9,240 nt of DNA from Pseudomonadota bacterium (GTDB lineage: Bacteria > Pseudomonadota > Alphaproteobacteria > Rhodospirillales > Magnetospirillaceae), in NCBI GenBank assembly GCA_023458315.1, contig JAEXAH010000061.1, positions 1-9,240 on the forward strand, given 5' to 3'. The position numbers were made by a program, and so were the translations under genes. The notes beneath the pieces were generated by a model that was not told where the DNA came from, did no database searches, and saw only the letters and a program-made list of their open reading frames with translations. This document shows positions 6,201 to 9,240 of the stretch, in pieces. Within the stretch, counting starts at the first letter, position 1; the number at the start of each line of letters is the position of its first letter.

Positions 6201-6344
6201 GGCGGCGCTCTCGGTCTTCTTGATCTCGGTATCCAGTTGCCCCATGGCCTCGGCGGCGCCTTCGGCGGCGCGCTCAATGTTCTCGAGGGCGTCTTCGGGC
6301 TGGGAACCGTCAATGCGCAGGGATACGGTTTTGTCGTCGGCCAT
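3207..6344 (-). CDS. Phage tail tape measure protein
   Basis: The tape measure protein sets tail length inside the tail tube and helps deliver DNA. The ATG at 6344 is chosen over one 24 codons earlier because GGAG lies 7 nt upstream and it avoids overlapping the previous gene. The product is 1045 aa. Residues 1-120 are Glu/Lys/Ala-rich coiled coil. A Gly/Ala-rich hydrophobic stretch at about 226-252 (AAAGAAVTVAGAVAAAM) is a likely membrane-inserting segment. Long charged helices fill about 255-720. Residues 808-842 are five Thr-rich heptads. At about 897-919, GAWDLPADQIAQVHKGEMIV is the C-terminal signature of lambda gpH-type tape measures (Trp, Pro, then VHxGEMIVP). By the usual rule of about 0.15 nm per residue, the tail would be roughly 155 nm. 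The gene is 13 bp after the 156-aa gene. The opposite strand is also open for 1013 codons, a GC-bias shadow. Confidence 0.92.
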   Translation of the reverse strand: MADDKTVSLRIDGSQPEDALENIERAAEGAAEAMGQLDTEIKKTESAAKGLGDAAKGAADKVGALGAEVKKTEENTKRLAGTNREYESAARSVANSVQAISRLEAAWRASILDTQNSEKVRAAALAVVFSRNIGGAADEARAMEMLAGKHKDAAAAIRFINQHGAAVAPTMHNAGAAVLAAGSRMGKLGNIAQQAGYQISDIAAVAAAGGNVMSTAGTQLGQFMGAFGPWGAAAGAAVTVAGAVAAAMTKDADAAKKAEEAVKAYAAALDGATPIFERFKQAQDKAGGKAEHWREERDAVAALQQQLEELLLKREEMVKNTNFFRTNLSFAPSKDDFSEIDLKIANLRSALIQAQKTPIQTRAITASEAVLTSDDPLRDMQIKQRDLKAGIDQAKIAGNTAAVTQLTEAYKAVTRAVDTYVTEGQRELLMAEAKAKASTMNKTEAQHYLALRSAEIGLMGKVIEIGELERQQKATGIEANAAAAKSYAESQKAMSAAAIGTQAALAQNGLDVERQALAQRKALGEISAAEELALAISIDDRKRAVAMQEAQQRLALLRRTAGTERTEIDTAERAITELRAKHSLERIKQVDAELAARQAAAKQLAEVGIKDTADKGKDGVAAREENLSFNKSMGNISGAEEIAELRAIAEEKIRIRREELEATLQLAGLEQTERDRINKELVGLERQRALEMSKIDHQETRDRLQEIKNWTEPFKSAMSQMVNSFISGTQTMRQIGARAMQSIAASYAGRAANWGFDKAATGVVTSVAGKGAASTLGLGDSGTGTAQVAATTGNTAALHALTAALTGNTTATATDTATTATNTTATTIDTAATTANTGATTTSVGSQVAGLAVNTTGDATNTGAVAALTTAVSANTAAQGGSAWGATLSSMLPGFAVGAWDLPADQIAQVHKGEMIVPADTAPTVRSVLTASGKTIPTSDRAQAAMAALQSRMEVPQAVLAAADIRIPSTGRFALPDWLGKGPNFEAAKAMSNTSTSTTSNTQHNTFHINALDGASVQAWANANAPKLAASLGRYYDRNPSKRPR
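3819..3923 (-). repeat. Five tandem 21-bp units encoding Thr-rich heptads
   Basis: Inside the tape measure gene, residues 808-842 read as five heptads: NTTATAT, DTATTAT, NTTATTI, DTAATTA, NTGATTT. The consensus is [Asn/Asp]-Thr-x-Ala-Thr-x-x, without insertions, so the DNA is a degenerate 21-bp tandem array. It lies just before the conserved C-terminal signature. Such arrays can change copy number in whole units without breaking the frame. Confidence 0.7.
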
Positions 6345-6357
6345 GGGAATGCTCCAA

Positions 6358-6828
6358 TCAGGCGATTTCAGCCAGGGCGTCCAGAAGCTCGCGCTCCTTC
6401 CCCTCCAACTCGGCAATCTGGCCGTTCAGCCGGTCCAGGGCGGCGCCTCGGTCGCGGGCAGTCATCGGCTTACCGGCGGCGGCGTACCAAGCCTTCAATT
6501 CGGCCTCGATCGTTTTGCGGATCGCCGAGCCGAAGGCCAGCCACAGCAGGCCCGAGGCGGCGCGGTCGGATCGGTCCTCGCCGAGGCCGTAACGGCGGAT
6601 CAGGCGGAAATCGGCAGGGTCCGAGGTGTGCTTGGTCAGGGCGGGCAGATTGAGGGCATCTTCGCGCCACACCGCGACCTGGGCGGCCATGACACGGTCC
6701 AGCGCCGCCAGGGCTTCCGCCTCGGGCATCGGGGCGGCGAACACCCGAGCCCGCTCGGTCTTCAACTCGGTGATGCGGTCGCGGAGGGAGGCCAGGGCGG
6801 CGCGGACGGGTTCAGTGGGATCGGGCAT
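6358..6828 (-). CDS. Hypothetical 156-aa protein upstream of the tape measure
   Basis: I do not recognise the family. The start is firm: AAGGAG 7 nt before the ATG at 6828. Residues about 5-28 (EPVRAALASLRDRITELKTE) and about 128-154 (LNGQIAELEGKERELLDALA) are heptad-patterned and predict short coiled coils at both ends. The middle (about 45-125) is mixed, with three Trp and one Tyr-Gly-Leu-Gly, and looks globular. No membrane segment or signal is seen. It stops 13 bp before the tape measure gene and is surely co-transcribed with it. In siphophages that position usually belongs to the tail assembly chaperone, often made with a programmed frameshift. The position allows that role, but I see no slippery heptamer or second frame, so the function is open. 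Confidence 0.8.
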   Translation of the reverse strand: MPDPTEPVRAALASLRDRITELKTERARVFAAPMPEAEALAALDRVMAAQVAVWREDALNLPALTKHTSDPADFRLIRRYGLGEDRSDRAASGLLWLAFGSAIRKTIEAELKAWYAAAGKPMTARDRGAALDRLNGQIAELEGKERELLDALAEIA

Positions 6829-6841
6829 GCGGCTGCTCCTT

Positions 6842-6996
6842 GTTAACTTGAAGGCGAGGTAACTGCGCCGGTTGACGAAAAGGTAACGGCGGTTGACGGA
6901 AAGGTAACGCTGGTTGACGGTGCTGGTTGACGCTGGAACCCGCAGGATTGCTGGTGTCTCGGCCTAACCACCCTGTTACCCTGTTAACTTGTTAAC
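6842..6996. repeat. Array of GGTTGAC / GGTAAC / GTTAAC repeats with 21-bp period
   Basis: GGTTGAC occurs at 6870, 6891, 6912 and 6925, and GGTAAC at 6858, 6882 and 6903. Two nearly identical 21-bp units occupy 6869-6889 and 6890-6910, differing at the A/G after GACG and at the last base. Truncated 13-bp copies follow at 6911-6923 and 6924-6936. Related inverted or palindromic elements flank the array: GTTAAC at 6842, 6983 and 6991, GTTACC at 6975, and a tandem CCCTGTTA at 6971-6986. The array ends 13 bp before the start of the 156-aa gene. Possible roles are operator sites for the tail operon, iteron-like binding sites, or a recombination scar; none is proven. Confidence 0.75.
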
Positions 6997-7043
6997 CGGA
7001 TTTCAGACCCCTTAGCTGGGGTGGAAACACGGTTGGTGACGCT

Positions 7044-7091
7044 CCCCTCGGTCCCCACCCCCCTCCAGGGTCCCCGGCCTTGCCCCCTCCC
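7044..7091 (-). other. G-run cluster on the sense strand, quadruplex candidate
   Basis: On the plus strand, C-runs occur at 7044-7047, 7053-7056, 7058-7063, 7072-7075, 7083-7087 and 7089-7091, so the minus strand carries six runs of three to six G. The spacers are 5, 1, 8, 7 and 1 nt. The minus strand is the transcribed sense of the phage cluster, so the RNA after the capsid gene would contain these runs. Quadruplex folding is inference. Confidence 0.45.
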
Positions 7092-7139
7092 GCCACGCCG
7101 CAGGGCCGCCTGGGGCGCTGGGGCTGTCGGTCGGGAGGG
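7085..7139 (-). terminator. Long-loop inverted repeat downstream of the capsid gene
   Basis: CCCTCCCG (7085-7092) and CGGGAGGG (7132-7139) are perfect inverse complements around a 39-nt GC-rich loop that can form inner pairs. It begins 15 bp after the capsid stop codon. It could end or pause head-gene transcripts or protect their 3' end. No T-run is present. Confidence 0.35.
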
Positions 7140-7154
7140 AGGGTGCCGCCATCG

Positions 7155-8201
7155 TTACGGCTTGATGCGCAGCCGCCGCAGGGCCTTCGGCTTGATGCAG
7201 AGGTGCAACGGGTTCGACTGAGCCTCGAAGACGCGGGCGCTTTCGGTCTGACGCTCGCGGCGCTGCAACAGGTAGATCGGCAGGCCCGGCGTGTTCACGG
7301 CGTCCCAGGTATCGGCCGGGGCGAAGTGGGTCTGGAACAGGCCCGGCACACCAGCCGGGAACAGGCGGGCCTCATCGGTCGGCACGGCGACCTTGCCGTC
7401 ATCGGTGCCGCGATAGTTCGCCCAGGAGATACCGCCATAGGTGATGCGCTGGAACGCCTTGGACGCCCCGAAGACATCACCATCCTTGCCGGTGTCGCGG
7501 TTCTTGCGGGCGGCCTTGACTTCCTTGTTGCCGTAGACCTTGTCGAAGAAGTTGTCGCCGCACAGCGCCACCGGCTGCATGTTGGTCAGCACCAGGCCGC
7601 CGAGTTCCTTGGTGATGGTGCGGACCAAGCCGGTGCATTCCGTCTCGAATTCGGAACCATCGGCGGTCAGGGCGCCGAAGTCCACGTCCACGGTGGCGGG
7701 GCGCGTCTCGCCGAAGAAGCTGTACCAGTCGTGCAACTCGGTGACGCCGTCGGCGTCCAGCACCACACCATCAATGGCGCCGAGGCGGTGGTATTCGTGG
7801 GTCAGCTCGATCTGGGCGCGCAGGCCAAAGGGGCCATTGACGCGGGCCATGACCAGGGCTTCAAGGTTCTGCGGATCGGTGGTGCCGAAGGCGCGGACGT
7901 TCTGGACCTGATCGGCATAGATCACAGTTTCCTTGGCGATGTGGGCGGTTTCGACCTTGCGGACCTTGCGGCGGGTGCCGGTGACCTGCGCCGGGGCGGA
8001 ACCGCGCGGGCTGGTGGGGATCACGGTCAAGGTGCCGTTCTCGATCTCGACGGCGATGTCGGTGGTCGGACTGCCCTCGGCGTTGAACAGGCCCATGTCG
8101 CCCAGCAGGTGCGGCGCGAAGGGCACGTTCTGGATGGCGGCGGTCAGGTTGACGATGCTGAAGGCGTCACCGTCGAACAGGTTGAGGATGTTGGTTGCCA
8201 T
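7155..8201 (-). CDS. Major capsid protein, lambda gpE-like
   Basis: This protein builds the icosahedral head shell. It has 348 aa, close to the 341 aa of lambda gpE. The start is firm: GGAGGG lies about 8 nt before the ATG at 8201. The N-terminus MATNILNLFDGDAFSIVNLT with the following NVPFAPHLLGDMGLFNAEG is the family pattern of an N-terminal arm and a conserved Phe-rich stretch. Next comes a strand-rich part with a Gly-Ser-Pro loop (IPTSPRGSAPAQ) and an acidic/basic mix ending in ADQVQNVRAFG near residue 92. The middle and end (IDGVVLDADGVTEL, then KAFQRITYGGISW and ARLFPAGVPGLF) are typical of HK97-fold gpE-class proteins, including the late GVPGLFQTHFAPAD region. Family assignment is by recognition of these blocks. 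It follows the decoration protein by 15 bp. No connector gene follows it. Confidence 0.9.
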   Translation of the reverse strand: MATNILNLFDGDAFSIVNLTAAIQNVPFAPHLLGDMGLFNAEGSPTTDIAVEIENGTLTVIPTSPRGSAPAQVTGTRRKVRKVETAHIAKETVIYADQVQNVRAFGTTDPQNLEALVMARVNGPFGLRAQIELTHEYHRLGAIDGVVLDADGVTELHDWYSFFGETRPATVDVDFGALTADGSEFETECTGLVRTITKELGGLVLTNMQPVALCGDNFFDKVYGNKEVKAARKNRDTGKDGDVFGASKAFQRITYGGISWANYRGTDDGKVAVPTDEARLFPAGVPGLFQTHFAPADTWDAVNTPGLPIYLLQRRERQTESARVFEAQSNPLHLCIKPKALRRLRIKP

Positions 8202-8216
8202 GTCGTGCGACCCTCC

Positions 8217-8582
8217 TTAGGTCCGGGCGATGATGTTGACGGTGGCCAGGGACGCCAGGGCGGCGGTCTTCTGGACATCGGTGATACCGGCGGGCCAGAC
8301 CAGTTCGGCGGCCTTGACCTCGGCCATCCGGGCCACGACCACGCCTTTGACATCGGCGGCGGCGGCGCGGGCGTTGTCGAACAGGACGGCGGCGGCCGTC
8401 TCGCTGCCGTCATTGGCGGCGGGCGTCAGGATGGTGAACTTGCCCGAGGCAGTGATTTTGCCCAGCACGGTACCGGCATCGAAATTGCCCCCGGTGATGG
8501 TGGCCGTCTCGCGGCTGATCCGACCGTTGCCTTCCGAGACGATGAATTCGCCCGCGTGGCGGCCTTCGTTGATCCAGCCCAT
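8217..8582 (-). CDS. Head decoration protein, lambda gpD-like
   Basis: This protein caps the capsid surface as trimers and stabilises the filled head. It has 121 aa against 110 for lambda gpD. I place the start at the ATG at 8582, which has GGAGG 7 nt upstream and overlaps the previous stop as TGATG; a GTG one codon earlier is also possible. Family blocks are visible in order: EGRHAGEFIVSEGNGRISRE (6-25), AGTVLGKIT (36-44), AANDGSETAAAVLFDNARA (about 54-72) and VKAAELVWPAGIT (about 88-100). Its position between the protease and the major capsid gene is the order of the lambda head module. All three spacings are short, so they form one operon. Confidence 0.9.
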   Translation of the reverse strand: MGWINEGRHAGEFIVSEGNGRISRETATITGGNFDAGTVLGKITASGKFTILTPAANDGSETAAAVLFDNARAAAADVKGVVVARMAEVKAAELVWPAGITDVQKTAALASLATVNIIART

Positions 8583-8818
8583 CACTGGCCCTCCATCAAC
8601 TTCTGGACGGCCTTCTGGCGGCGAATGGCTTCTTGGTGGTGGCGCTCGGCGGCTTCACCGTCGAGGTAGCCCTGGATGATCTCCTTGGAGACTTCCAGGC
8701 CGAGACGTTCGGCCACGAGAATACGGCCGACATTGGGGATACCGGCCGCATTGGCGAGGCCGAGGATCGTGACCTCATCGGGCGTAAGGTCGTGCAGGGG
8801 TTGGAACAAGGTGGTCAT
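8582..8818 (-). CDS. Hypothetical 78-aa protein in the head module
   Basis: I do not recognise the family. The ATG at 8818 follows the protease stop by one base and has GGAGG 7 nt upstream; its TGA overlaps the next ATG by one base. The product is small and almost all helix. LTPDEVTILGLANAAGIPNV (11-30) resembles a compact helical unit. GLEVSKEIIQGYLDGEAAER (40-59) is followed by a charged helix (HHQEAIRRQKAVQKLMEGQ). There are no Cys residues, no membrane segment and no signal. It occupies the place between the head protease and the decoration protein, where lambda has the scaffold Nu3 encoded inside the protease gene. A capsid assembly aid is therefore conceivable, but only by position. Confidence 0.8.
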   Translation of the reverse strand: MTTLFQPLHDLTPDEVTILGLANAAGIPNVGRILVAERLGLEVSKEIIQGYLDGEAAERHHQEAIRRQKAVQKLMEGQ

Positions 8819-8819
8819 G

Positions 8820-9240
8820 TCAGGTCCTCCGGTTCAGGTTGGCGTAAATGGCTGCGTGGTCGATCATGGTGCGGCCCTGTTGCGCGCCGCTGCCGCCGCG
8901 GTACACGGGATCGGTGCCGATGGCCTCATCCACCGCGGCGCGATGCTCGGCAATGATCATGCGGGCCGCCTCCAGGGTGATGCCGCCACCGACCAGCGCC
9001 GCACGCATGGCGGCGGGGGTGTGGGTCAAGTCGCAGGCTTGGGCGATGGCGGCGGCTTCATCGAGGCGGGCGGCAACGGCCTCGGCGCTGGCCCCGGCCC
9101 GCATCAGACCAGCGGCCAGTTCGGGAAAGCCCCGCTCGGCGCAGGCTTCCAGCAGGGCGGCGGCATCCATGGCGGCGGTGCCGTGGCGACCGGGACCGGG
9201 AGCGGGCCGCTTGGCCTGCATCCGGGGCGCCTTGGGGAAA
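8820..9240 (-). CDS. C-terminal part of S49-type phage head protease (partial, cut by window edge)
   Basis: The frame is open to the right window edge (FPKAPR precedes an internal Met at 9221), so this is the end of a longer gene, with 139 residues visible. The repeats LLEACAERGFPELAAGLMRA followed by GASAEAVAARLDEAAAIAQA and, later, ALVGGGITLEAARMIIAEHR match the helical C-terminal extension I know from ClpP/S49 (SppA-like) head maturation proteases related to lambda gpC. The catalytic domain is not in view, so active-site residues cannot be checked. The TGA at 8820-8822 lies one base before the next ATG, placing it first of the head genes seen here. The family call rests on the C-terminal pattern and on the downstream gpD/gpE order. 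Confidence 0.7.
   Translation of the reverse strand, partial: FPKAPRMQAKRPAPGPGRHGTAAMDAAALLEACAERGFPELAAGLMRAGASAEAVAARLDEAAAIAQACDLTHTPAAMRAALVGGGITLEAARMIIAEHRAAVDEAIGTDPVYRGGSGAQQGRTMIDHAAIYANLNRRT

Noticed and set aside
3612..6653. A 1013-codon open frame on the plus strand
   Set aside because: It lies opposite the tape measure gene in a GC-rich sequence; the translation is Gly/Arg/Leu-rich without domains and has no Shine-Dalgarno. It is a shadow of the real gene.
6869..6936. CRISPR array reading of the 21-bp repeats
   Set aside because: The repeats abut without unique spacers and decay into shorter copies, so this is a tandem array, not repeat-spacer architecture.
7080..8669. A 529-codon open frame on the plus strand opposite the capsid and decoration genes
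   Set aside because: It spans several well-recognised minus-strand genes and a non-coding gap, and its Gly/His/Val-rich translation is typical of antisense frames.

Overview
The window is GC-rich (low-GC stretches are short) with Shine-Dalgarno-led, tightly packed genes. It looks like accessory DNA of a high-GC alphaproteobacterium; Rhodospirillales (Magnetospirillum-like) is my best guess, but no housekeeping gene fixes the taxon. No tRNA, rRNA, insertion sequence, CRISPR array or integrase was recognised.

Left part, 1-1438, plus strand. The tail of an unidentified gene (2-130) overlaps by 4 nt (ATGA) a small secreted or membrane protein (127-459). That protein resembles the small IcmD/TraR-type membrane proteins of type IV secretion and conjugation systems. 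A clear intrinsic terminator (466-491) closes this unit. Next come a possible 28-codon ORF (534-620), a 10-bp palindrome (619-628) and a 262-aa P-loop protein (650-1438). The P-loop protein has the core layout of VirD4/TraG coupling ATPases, but it is less than half the usual length, has no membrane anchor, and has an Arg where the Walker B Asp should be. It uses AGG for many arginines, unlike the rightward genes.

Middle part, 1439-2841. A perfect 12-bp hairpin separates the P-loop gene from a convergent 141-aa hypothetical gene on the minus strand (1553-1978). Its 5' side carries a nested imperfect palindrome (1986-2066) that overlaps its ribosome-binding region. The stretch up to about 2370 is gene-poor and rich in inverted repeats. 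Two small overlapping plus-strand ORFs (2365-2454 and 2433-2582) and an AT-rich patch (2617-2652) follow before the phage genes.

Right part, 2842-9240, minus strand, read right to left. This is a lambda-like siphophage structural cluster: the C-terminal part of an S49-type head protease (cut by the window edge), a 78-aa hypothetical, a gpD-like head decoration protein, a gpE-like major capsid protein, a 326-bp non-coding gap, a 156-aa hypothetical, a 1045-aa tail tape measure protein, a 27-codon ORF that may be a tail-protein remnant, and a 96-aa hypothetical. Head-tail connector, major tail protein and tail-tip genes that normally lie in or after this order are absent, so the element looks like an internally deleted or remodelled prophage. 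The gap at the capsid/tail junction holds 21-bp direct repeats built from GGTTGAC/GGTAAC and a G-run-rich sense strand. It is the most unusual non-coding stretch in the window.
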